Below, piece by piece: positions 55,404-64,000 of a stretch of 64,000 nt of DNA. The stretch comes from Mixia osmundae IAM 14324 (Eukaryota; Basidiomycota; Mixiomycetes; Mixiales; Mixiaceae). The translations under genes and the position numbers were made by a program. The stretch covers positions 560,501-624,500 of the forward strand of contig NW_014575560.1 of assembly GCF_000708205.1 (NCBI RefSeq). Reading direction: 5' to 3'. Each line of letters opens with the position of its first letter. Position 1 is the stretch's first letter. Below the pieces are notes generated by a model, which did not search any database, was not told the DNA's origin, and was given only the letters and a program-made list of their open reading frames with translations.

Positions 55404-58400
55404 TTAGTGTACATTTCTGCAATACCAGAGGATATAGACGCTCTTACCGGCGTGCTGGACATCTGAATCACTCGCCTTGCTGACGCGTGAATCACCAATG
55501 GACCACCAGCCACGGTTGTTCTTGACAAAGGCAGTGTAGTGGCCAGAGCTTAAGCTGCCAAAATGATTGCTGACTGCATAGAGGTCGTATCGGTAGCTGC
55601 TCGAGCTCGCAGTCGGACCGACTGTCTCTGGCTTCACGTTGTACAGATTCGCAGTTGCGGGCGGTAGCGGTGGGGGCAGATAGTTTGTTAGATCGAGACT
55701 GCTGAGCGGGTATCGCACAACGGTGTCGAGTCTCTCGGAGAACGGTCCCTTGAATGAGAACCGCTTGAAGTGAATCAGCAGGATCGGAGGCAAGCGCGAT
55801 AGTGTTAGCCGCTTTGTCGCCTTCCTTCGCGTCTTGCAGCGAGGGCAATTCCTGCGGGGGCCCATGTTGTCAGTCAAACCGACAGAACCATAGCAGCAGA
55901 CACTGACCATGCCTCGCTCTTCTCGAGCACTTCCTCCTTGACGAATGCGTCCAGGCACTGCTGTAGGCTGACCTCTGACCGCGACTTATTTGGCAACGGT
56001 AGTGACAGATACATAAAGGTGTCGTAGGTCGTCGATGTCTTGCCGCAAGTGAGGCACTGCAACCTGTTACGGTACTGTCCTTGGAACCAGTTGACAATAA
56101 CGCTGTTGTTTCGACGAGTATAGATTTGCCACTCTTTCTCCGAAGCCACCTGCGTGGGCAGCGATTCAAGCGCTGCCTCTCGCTCTGGCGTCATCTCGAC
56201 AGGTCGCGGTTTCTTCACGACAAAATTGAGATCCTCATGCAGCCCATCGAGCAAGAACGCCAAGAACTCTTGCGAGTCGTGTTGATCAGTGCCGCGAAAT
56301 TGTGGCGCGAATCGACAGATGGCATCCTGGCGCGGGATGCGTCAGCTGACATCGCGCATGCGGAAGGAACTGATATCTACCCTGAAGGAGACCGGGGCAA
56401 CAAAATTGTATGTCTCGGTCCAAAGAACTTTGATGAGCTCACCGACAGCGTCGGCGAGGACGCCTTGAGTACCCATGGGATTCTGTCTGTTGATCGCGCG
56501 CCTGTAGCTGCCATCTGCGCTCATGCGAGTGTCAGACGAGCTCAGACGCAGAGCCGGACGACTTGCCCTTGAAAAAGCGCGCGAGAGGTATCGTAGCGCT
56601 CAAACACTGTATTGTGCTATTCATGTAGCAAGTGTTGCCCATATTCTTGAGGCCGGTCAAGCCGACTGTCCCGTCGCCAAAGTTCGAATTCATCGCTCGA
56701 TCGGTCCAACCTGGCGTGATGGGAGAAAGTTGGGACGAACTCTGATTGAAGGACGAAAATGTCCTCGCAGTGTTCGAGCGCGATGGCTGCGGCCGCATGG
56801 GCTCGTTGTAAGAGATCGCAGCAAGCGGTGGTCGCTGCGGCATGCTGAGAGCCGTTCGGTTGATCTGAGGATAGTCTATAGGCCGGCGATCATAGATCAG
56901 CTCCCGTGGCTGCCTTGACTGGTCAAGTAACGCCGAGGTAGGCGTAGCAAAAGCATCAAATGCTGGTGCTACAACCTGACGCTGTGCAGCAAGAGCTGGG
57001 ATGGCAATCGGCGATGACGCAGACGGATGACCGTACAGGGAGCCGCTCGAGACGTCGTGCGACTTGAAGTAGCCCAGATCTTGAAAAGAGCTGTCAGAGG
57101 ACCGCGCGGAAGAATTGCCTTGCTTGTAGAGCGCAGCCTCGCGTCCATTGATGCTCACAGCAGCTTCGTCGGATGCCGTCGGCGCCGGTCCCAGCAAGTA
57201 TGCACTTTCGCTACGAACCTGAGGTCAGCTAGGATCAAAGTCAAAAGCAAGGCTCAATCTCACGGTAGCCTTGCAGATGGCTGGCTTTCAGAACGTTGAC
57301 GGCCTGCGTTGATGTCTATATTGCCAAGTGCTGGCCGAGCGGGTCTGCTAGGCTCGTTAAGCTTCTCGCCAACCGTGCCTCGATCGCCAATCTCTCTCTG
57401 CCAAGCATCCCATCCACCGATGAGTAGCATAGGCGACCTTTTCAGCGGATGAGCAAACTCGCGCTCGTAGACTGCTGTCAATAGATTGTACAGGATCCTG
57501 GCTGGGTCATCGATCGATGTACTTGCAGACACAGGCGGTGTGACGGGTAGCTTGCTAGAAGAACGGTCGTAAAAGATGATTAGGTCGAAAGTGTGTCTCT
57601 TCGCGAATGCATCCCGCTCGATCTCCGGTGATAGCACGAGCGAGGACTCTAATCTTTGTGAGGAGATTTCGTTGCGCAACGTGACCGGCTCCAGGCAGAC
57701 CGTCTTGCCCGCGATCCTACGCGCCTCGAACTCTGGACGGGTCCGCAGATCGAGCAGTAATATAGAAAGGGAGCTATCTGTGGTTGCCTCGTTTGTTTTG
57801 AGCGTCGGCTCCAGGTACTGCCATAGGTGGGCCGGCAGGATTGAGTTTGCCCGAGGCAAAGCAATGCTTGGAACAGTTGGGTGCGTTTTGGACGCGATCG
57901 ATTGAAGAGGTGACTGACTTGAGGCAGGCGGCGGACGAGAGCTTCCTAATGCCAGGCTGTCTGGCGCATACGCGTGCTCGCTTACAGGCAGTAGGCGCCG
58001 ACTGGGCTCAACAGGCCTGCTGAAATCAGGCGGCGTCGGAGGTCGGCCTAGCACAGTCGATGCGCCTGGCTTGCTGGGTGGGACTCCTGGCAGATCTGAC
58101 AATTTCTCAACGGCTGGGAAGTGGCTTTCAAAGTCTTGGTAGCTCGGCGTGGGCAGTGCTGCAAGCCGGGTATACGAATTGTCCGACTCTAGCTGCGGTC
58201 GAATGTGCCCGGTCGGAGACGGGGCAGGCTCTGGCTGCTTGTCATGCTCAGAATCCAGCTGCGCTGGCGCAGATCCTGGTCTTTCGTCATGCTGAAGCTC
58301 TGGGGCTGATCTGAACGGCGAGGGAGCTGCAGTGCCTGGATGGCCATTAACGTCTGCTCGCAAAGCTATCGGCTTGGTGGCCTGCTGTCTCTCGCTCACT

Positions 58401-59126
58401 GGCGACGTTGCGCCGAGTGGCAGATGTGGCGGAGGTGCTGGCCGGGACGAAGCTACGTGCGTCGTTTGCCTGGCAGCGCCCGGCCGCGTGTGATGAGCGC
58501 CTGCCAGGCCTTCTTGCGGCTGCGCGCCTGTGTCGAGTCCCGCGTTTCGTAGAGCAAGTAGGCGCTCTCGGATCGTACTCGGAGGTGCAGACTCGGCGGC
58601 AGACCCGGCTGGTGAGGCCGGTTGTGCTGCACGCTTCGAGGGCGTCAAAGGCGGCGTGAAGTCGTGTAATGCGGACGAGGCGATAGAGGTTGTGCCGTTC
58701 GAATGCGCCAACGATGGCAAATCATGCGGACTGCTCGTGCTGGCTCTTGCTTCCTCGTCTCTTGCCTGAAGTGCCCGCGCGAGAGTGTTCATCTTTTGGC
58801 CGGCTGAATGCACTCGCTGGGAGAGATCCATGAAGAGCATGTACTCTGGACCTTTGAGCTTGCGCATAGTGGGATGCTCGGGGTGCTGGTTGATGACACT
58901 CATGACGCTGTCAGGCTCGCACTGATCAGCTTCGAATCGAGGACAGCAGTAGCGCTAACCCAGCCCATCGTCTAAGTGCCAAGTAGGCAGACTCGGCGTC
59001 ACCCTTGTGCTCGAGCGCCTCTGCCTCGTCGGAGAGCTTGCGAGCCTGTGCGAGATAAGACTTGATGCCATATCTGTTGTCGGGCTGAACGACTGAAGCC
59101 GACTTGAGCTCGGCCAAGGTCCGCAT
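55404..59126 (-). CDS. DOA4: Ubiquitin carboxyl-terminal hydrolase with MIT-like and rhodanese domains (Doa4/USP8 type)
   Basis: Cysteine protease that removes ubiquitin from endosomal cargo. From ATG 59126: a USP8-dimer/MIT-like helical domain (NRYGIKSYLAQARKLSDEAE, then across an intron HPTMRKLKGPEYMLFMDLSQ), a long Ser/Pro-rich linker with several PxxP and SP sites, a rhodanese-like domain (SLSILLLDLRTRPEFEARRI, MLLIGGWDAWQREIG), and the USP catalytic core: Cys box GLTGLKNMGNTCYMNSTIQC, QHDSQEFLAFLLDGLHEDLN, two CxxC zinc pairs (CLTCGKTS, CPRCKTRR), LPPILLIHFKRFSF and His box GSLSSGHYTAFVKNN. Stop at 55404. About six introns; the junction near 57.22 kb was not fixed. Doa4 and its paralogue Ubp5 share this plan. 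Confidence 0.9.
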
Positions 59127-60331
59127 CGCCTGCTGCTGCCGGCGCAAGCCAGGGTCGTCTCTGCGCTGCTACTGGCTGCTGCTCGTCAGTCAAGCCAGAC
59201 AGTTGCGAGTCACAAGCAGTGCGCAGGCCTAGGACATCTTCGTGCCTCGCCGTACAGTCAGCATTGCCATCGTCGTTGGCTCTTCCTCTCGCAACACTCG
59301 CGCGCCTTCCAACGTCGACACGCAAAGCAACAGTCACACATGGTTCAGTCATTCCGCGACAGACTCGTGTCCGGCACAGCGCACCAATGAGGTCCACTGC
59401 ATCGAGGTTAGGGGTCACGAAGCAGGTGATGCCTGCACAACCGATCCTCGCGCCATTAATGGACTTGTGACCGGTCTCCCTCTCTTGTCGCACACTCATC
59501 TACCGTGACGTCCCGGCACCGCCATGTTATATCACCACTCATCCGTAGCAGAGCAGCACGTCAGATTGCGTCGATGTGGCTGTCCAACCGGACAGGGCAC
59601 GTGCTCGCTCGGTCATGCGCTCGCATGATGCGTTTGGACGAAACGAGTCTTTTGTGCATGGCAGGCGGCTGTGAACTCGATGGTGTGCGCATTGGCTGCA
59701 TCACCGAAGTAAGACGGCGGCACTTGCATGACCGCACCGGCGAGTCGATGTCGATATCAAAAGCGCCGCGGACTCGCGAACTTGTCGGACAAGCGAGTGG
59801 TCCGCCAGCGGCCTCATGATCTCAGATGCATGCCGGGCAGACTGCACGATATCCCGGCCGAATACATTTGGCCGTGTCACAGGCTCTGCAGCTGCCTGAG
59901 CACCGAGCATCGATGGGATCAGGACAGCAAAGCAACCCACTTTGGCACTCCAGCATCGTTCCGCGCACGTATTTGCTGCCGCCCTCCGCTTCCACCTCGA
60001 TCAAGGCAATGCAAGTCCAGTCCAATCCTGACAGCGCATACGCAAAGCGCTTCGATCAACAAGGAGGGGTCCAGCGGCATATGACGAAGGCTGGAGCTCG
60101 CCGGTCGCAAAGCTCGCAGATTGGAGGGAACGACGTTTTCAACAATGCTGATCGCGACATGCTCGATACTTGATATGGTCAGGACGACCGCGTTGTGATG
60201 CACAGCTGACGCGATGCGGTCACTTCATATCTGCAGCTGGGTGCGCCTCGTTGCCGCGCCGTCAGAGATGAGGCGCCTCATGCGGACGCTGTGAGGCAGA
60301 AACATGCGTACTGGCTGCATAAAGTGCGGCC

Positions 60332-60350
60332 GTGCATGCATGCATGCATT
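60332..60350. repeat. (TGCA)n short tandem repeat
   Basis: Four to five contiguous TGCA tetramers, self-complementary. Confidence 0.8.
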
Positions 60351-60610
60351 CATACATCCTGAGTGCGCAGATCTCAAGAGGTCCTCGACAGAGGCCACGA
60401 ATTGCAAGTCTTACATTCACACGCGGCGTTGTGTGATCACAAACAAAATCAACGTGAGAACACCGGACAGAGATCGGATGGCCACGCAAATGTTGTCTGC
60501 AATTACGATCGCCTTGCTATTGAACGTTCCTGAGGATTAGAGATCGAAGGCGAGCACTTCCTCGACCTCTTGATTGGGTCTCCGCAGCGTGTGCGGGGGC
60601 GTTTAGCCCG

Positions 60611-61027
60611 CCACGTCATCTGCCACTAGCCACGTCATCGAAGCACGTGTCACTGGACGTCACGTGCTGGACTACGATCCAAAGAGTCACCGAGATCACA
60701 ATTACGCGTACACTAGTGAGCTGCCCAGGGAAGCCAGCGTATACAACATCGAAGCAAAATAGCTCAAACTCTTCTGCCATACGCTCCATGAGACTACCCG
60801 CCGCCTGGCAGAATTTTAGAAAATCTTCTCGAATCCGCTCGAAAGTCTGCTAGTGACCTACAAATAGCTCAAACATAAAGCATAACTAAGGAGGGATGGA
60901 TCTGTAAGCTCAAAATTTGCATCATATCACGTGATATTACAACATCTGACGTGGTCAGTTGCAATGGTGTGGCGTGCCGTGACGTGGCGACACGTTAGTC
61001 ATGACGTGGTCAGCTGCGATGACGTGG
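60611..61027. promoter_or_regulatory. Array of six TGACGTGG sites
   Basis: The 8-mer TGACGTGG occurs at 60947, 60980, 61002 and 61020 on the + strand and as CCACGTCA at 60611 and 60630. Additional CACGTG E-boxes lie at 60644 and 60661. TGACGTGG is a typical recognition core of CRE/UPRE-class bZIP factors. The last four copies sit in an imperfect duplicated segment (60947-60966 and 61002-61021 differ at 2 of 20 positions). Confidence 0.6.
60924..60937. repeat. 14-bp perfect palindrome ATATCACGTGATAT
   Basis: Perfect inverted repeat centred on a CACGTG E-box (bHLH, Cbf1/Pho4-type core with the RTCACRTG context of CDE I), ten bases before the TGACGTGG cluster. Confidence 0.7.
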
Positions 61028-61583
61028 CTGCTCGTCAATCACCTGCTCACGGGCACGCGCGAATTTGTAGCGCTGGCTCGATTAGCGCTGTTCTTCAGGG
61101 TTGACCCGAGGTCAAGCTCGGAGGTCTGGACGAGTGCAATGTTTAGGTCAAAGACGAATAAGAAATGCATATTACGAAAAGTTTGTAGCATCAGAAGTCG
61201 CATCGAGACTTCAGTAAATCCATCCAATCTGTGGAATTTCTGCAACTGCATTCGAATAAGGCCGCATCGCACTATCGTCACCTTGAGTCAAGAAGCTTCG
61301 CAAAGGTGCACGACCAATTTACCTCCACAAGAGCTTGGGCCAGCCTAATAAGTAGCTGATCTGACGTGTAGCTGAATGTGAGCGTGTCGTGACTGCTTTT
61401 CGAGCGCTTTCTTGTGGACATACCATCGGTCGGCGTAATCGTCTGGGCATTGAACATCTCCCGCTGTCTATCTAGCTACCAAGGGCGACGATCGGCACAT
61501 CGCAAGTCTGCTCAAGCTCTCAGCTGGCGAATAAGCAGCGAGCGGGCTTTGGTCTCACAGTCTCTCGCAGGCAGGGAGGGGGC

Positions 61584-62723
61584 ATGAGTGAATTTCTTCT
61601 GCAAGCACCGCCGGGGGAGCTCAACGATGTTCTCAGTGATGTCAGAGCTATCTCTGGCACCAGCGACGCTGTCTTTGACGAAGCTATGCTGCCCACGCTC
61701 GAGCAGGTCGACGTCGAACAGCTCACTGTCGTGCATCTGCCTCACGCAACAGCTGCGACAGTCTTGTGCAGTGACGCCGTGCTAGTGACTAAATCGCAAA
61801 GGCTTTACATCGATCCGCGACAGCGACAAAGCTTTGCCTATGATCCTCTGACAGGCTCAGTAGGCCAGCTCACAAGCTATTCAGTCGACGATGCGCTCGA
61901 GCGACTACGTACAGCTCTCGATGGTGCAATGCGTGGATATGTTGCAGATCACTATGCACAAGGTGCCGTCGCCGTCTTCGCGTGTGGACAGCGACCACTT
62001 GCAAACGAGACGAACGAGGCACAGACCGGAGAACTTGCCAGGTCCGCAGCGCAGATGGACGAGGCCGCACTCGATGTCCAAGACGAGACTTCACCGACTA
62101 TGAACGCTGACGGAGTCGCAATTGACGCCAGCAATGCGCCGGATGCTCCCTCACCCGCTGCCATACCGGACAATATGGCACAAGTCGACGACGCGGCAAA
62201 GCAACAAGACATCGTCATGGCACCCTTTGAACCGCAACAGCCTCAAGTGGATGCTGAGAAGCAGCACCTGTATGCGATACACCTAGTAGGCAACAAGTAC
62301 AATCCAGAGAACTTCTGGTGCGCCAACCATACATAATAGGATGGCGCCGAAGCTGATCGGTAGGACAGGACCGGGCGTTGGCGCTCAAGCTACTGCATCG
62401 ACATCAGCGCGGGCACAATATCCGGTACGAACAAGCTTACCGTGCACTATTACGAACAAGGCAACGTCCAACTGCGAGCTGACAAGGTTGTAGCACTTTC
62501 CTTTGGCGCATCGTCAAAATCAGACGATCAAGTCAGCAAGGCCATCGTAAAAGCCATCGCAGACAGCGAGAGAAGCTATCAGACGACACTCAACGCTGCC
62601 TACTCAGAGCTGAGCGAGAAGACTTTCAAAGAGCTGCGGCGGGGACTGCCCAAGACGCGCCAGAAGCTAGACTGGGCGAAGATCTCATCGTATCGACTCG
62701 GTGCAGAGCTGTCCAGGAACTGA
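61584..62723 (+). CDS. CAP1: F-actin capping protein alpha subunit
   Basis: Alpha subunit of the CapZ heterodimer that blocks barbed ends of actin filaments. ATG 61584 begins MSEFLLQAPPGELNDVLSDV; an upstream exon adding a few residues is possible. An intron after NPENFW (GTGCGC donor, acceptor GGACAG near 62366) leads to TGRWRSSYCIDISAGTISGT, then LTVHYYEQGNVQLRADKVV, the C-terminal LRRGLPKTRQKLDWAKISSY and the tentacle ending YRLGAELSRN. Between GAVAVFAC and YAIHLVGNKYNPENFW there are ~85 extra residues, rich in Ala, Asp, Gln and Pro, where other CapZ-alpha proteins have about ten. The insert is in frame with no splice signals that would remove it. Confidence 0.92.
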
Positions 62724-62765
62724 GCGCATCACGGTGCGATCGGCAATTGATCAGCGAGCATGCAA

Positions 62766-64000
62766 TCAGCATCGACTGGCTTCCAGACTTCTGGGAAACG
62801 CAACAACATCTCTCAGATTTGCTGTATCCGTGAGCCAGGCAATGAGGCGATCGAAGCCGAGCCCGAAGCCGCCATGTGGTGTCGAACCATACCGTCTGAG
62901 ATCGAGGTACCAAGCATATGCATCTAGATTCATGCCGTCTTGCTCCATCCGCAGCTGCAGTCGGCCAAGATCGTCTTCGCGGAGAGAACCACCCGCAAGC
63001 TCGCCTATGTGTGGGACGAGCAGATCGAAGCATTCGGCTGTCTGAGCTGCTTCGAGTCTCTTCATGTAGAATGGTTTGAGCTCGGCCGGGTAGTCATGAA
63101 CGAATATCGGACTTCGAGCGTGCACCTCTGCCAGCCACTTCTCATGTTCCGAGCTCAGATCTGAGCCAAATTTAACTGATGTCGAAAAGGTCTGCTTCTG
63201 GTCCTGTTCAGCGACGAGAAGCTCGATAGCGCGCGCATAGGTGATTCTAGGCCATCGTGCCGGCTTTGCGAGGAGGGCGGGGCTGAGTGGCAGGTCGGGT
63301 ACTGCTGAGACCATTGCGAGTATGAGCTGCTCGACGTCGTCCATCAGGCCTTGCAAAGAGTCACACACAGACTCTGCCTCGAGCATCCAGAACTCGGCGA
63401 GATGTCTACTTGTGTCTGAGCGCTCTGCGCGGAAAGTAGGCGCGAGTGTCCATACACGACCGAGCGACGCGGCGAGCGCTTCCAGATGCAGCTGTGTCGA
63501 CACTGATAAGAAGCCTGGTCGGCCAAAGAAGTTTGACGGCGGTCCGCTGCCGATGACATCCGTCGGGGTGGACTTGCTTGGTTCGGAGACAGAGAACACC
63601 TGGCCTGCGCCTTCACAATCGCTAGAGGTGATGACGGGAGGGTGTACGTGGAGGTAATCCTGCTCTTCCAGGAAGGTATGTGCGCGTTGCACAAGCCTGT
63701 GTCTGGCTCGAAGCACGTCTGCGAACGTAGCTGTACGCGGTCTGAGGTGAGGTATCTTGCGCAGAAAGGCCATCGATGTGTCCTTCTTCTGAATAGGATA
63801 CTCCTGAGCGGTAGTCCATCAGCTAGCGCATCCTCAGGCACAGCATGCTCACATCGAGATCGCAATGCCCGAGCACGATGAGATCGTCGACCTGAAGCTC
63901 GACCGATTGACCGGTCCCTTGGCTCCTGACGAGACTACCGCTCGCAGTGATGGAGGTGCCAGTGTTGAGCTGTACGGCATGCTCGGGCGTCAAGACTGCC
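62766..64000 (-). CDS. SLM5: Asparaginyl-tRNA synthetase, probably mitochondrial (C-terminal part)
   Basis: Class IIb synthetase; the gene continues past the right edge. At the edge a frame encodes part of the OB-fold anticodon domain (SVELQVDDLIVLGHCDLD), joined across an intron (GTGAGC donor near 63865) to EYPIQKKDTSMAFLRKIPHL. The catalytic core then runs uninterrupted: LRPRTATFADVLRARHRLVQ (motif 1 region), VFSVSEPSKSTP, GFLSVSTQLHLEALAASLGR, motif 2 APTFRAERSDTSRHLAEFWM, and motif 3 GGFGLGFDRLIAWLTD, ending VVAFPRSLEASRC. HLAEFWMLEAE and the absence of a cytosolic-type extension suggest the organellar enzyme; the missing N-terminus would settle it. Confidence 0.9.

Larger units (their letters stand above)
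59127..61583. other. 2.46-kb non-coding interval with regulatory-looking array
   Basis: The largest gene-free stretch, between the divergent deubiquitinase and capping-protein genes. Short frames are present (for example ATG 59826, 115 codons) but none has a recognisable motif or splice pattern. The right half is visibly richer in A and T than the flanks. It contains a TGCA repeat (60332-60350), a TGACGTGG array (60611-61027) and a perfect 14-bp palindrome (60924-60937). It could be a large promoter region, a non-coding RNA locus or a replication-related element; the sequence does not decide. Confidence 0.5.

Noticed and set aside
59826-60173. 115-codon open frame with ATG in the large gap
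   Set aside because: No motif, no splice context, mixed composition; expected by chance in 2.5 kb.
61001-61348. 115-codon frame starting inside the TGACGTGG array
   Set aside because: The N-terminal residues are just the repeat translated; no family resemblance.
1-64000. tRNA genes, CRISPR arrays, transposons or virus-derived elements
   Set aside because: No A/B-box pair with a cloverleaf, no spaced direct-repeat array, no transposase, reverse transcriptase, integrase or capsid-like frames, and no long terminal repeats were seen by eye; a tRNAscan or repeat search could still find a small one.

Overview
The window looks like a compact, gene-dense fungal chromosome arm, most likely from a basidiomycete. 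Coding sequences are interrupted by many short GT-AG introns (mostly 39-70 nt, often with a CTGAC/CTAAT-type branch site), intergenic gaps are often under 150 nt, and every recognisable gene is a eukaryotic housekeeping or fungal family. The species cannot be named from the sequence. No virus-like element, transposon, CRISPR array, rRNA or convincing tRNA was seen.

Layout. 0-12 kb: C-terminus of an unknown Ser/Pro-rich protein (+), proteasome lid subunit RPN6 (-), the sorting receptor VPS10 (+), a mitochondrial D-lactate dehydrogenase (+) and an FAD-dependent amine-oxidase-like protein (-). 12-24 kb: a 1,745-residue Hsp90-fold (sacsin-like, DUF3684) ATPase (+), a secreted protein with a histone-like basic tail (+), a BCAS3-like WD40 autophagy protein (-), a small conserved membrane protein (-) and the NatC catalytic subunit NAA30 (+). 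24-36 kb: condensin subunit 1 (-), threonine aldolase (+), REV7 (-), a GT64 glycosyltransferase (+), an Alba-domain protein (-) and RPB7 (+). 36-48 kb: eIF2-alpha (-), a BRPF-type chromatin scaffold (+), ALG7 (-), a KLHDC4-type Kelch protein (+), an alpha/beta-hydrolase-like protein (-), a SARAF homologue (+), U1-70K (+) and BRL1/BRR6 (-). 48-64 kb: RUB1/NEDD8 (+), a LARP7/Pof8-type telomerase-RNA protein (-), MUS81 (+), a Yippee protein (+), a DOA4/USP8-type deubiquitinase (-), a 2.5-kb non-coding interval with a TGACGTGG array, capping protein alpha (+) and the C-terminal part of mitochondrial Asn-tRNA synthetase (-, running off the right edge).

There is no single pathway or operon. Genes are mostly arranged as divergent pairs with short shared promoters and convergent pairs with touching or overlapping 3' ends; thirteen consecutive genes alternate strand perfectly. 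Functional themes that recur are ubiquitin/NEDD8/proteasome (RPN6, RUB1, deubiquitinase), genome maintenance (condensin, REV7, MUS81, LARP7-like), RNA and chromatin (U1-70K, RPB7, BRPF) and the secretory pathway (VPS10, ALG7, SARAF, GT64). The most unusual observations are five GC-AG introns supported by conserved reading frames, the xRRM-bearing telomerase-RNA protein, the duplicated two-cysteine secreted protein, and the bZIP-like site array. Exon boundaries given below were worked out by hand from reading frame and family conservation.
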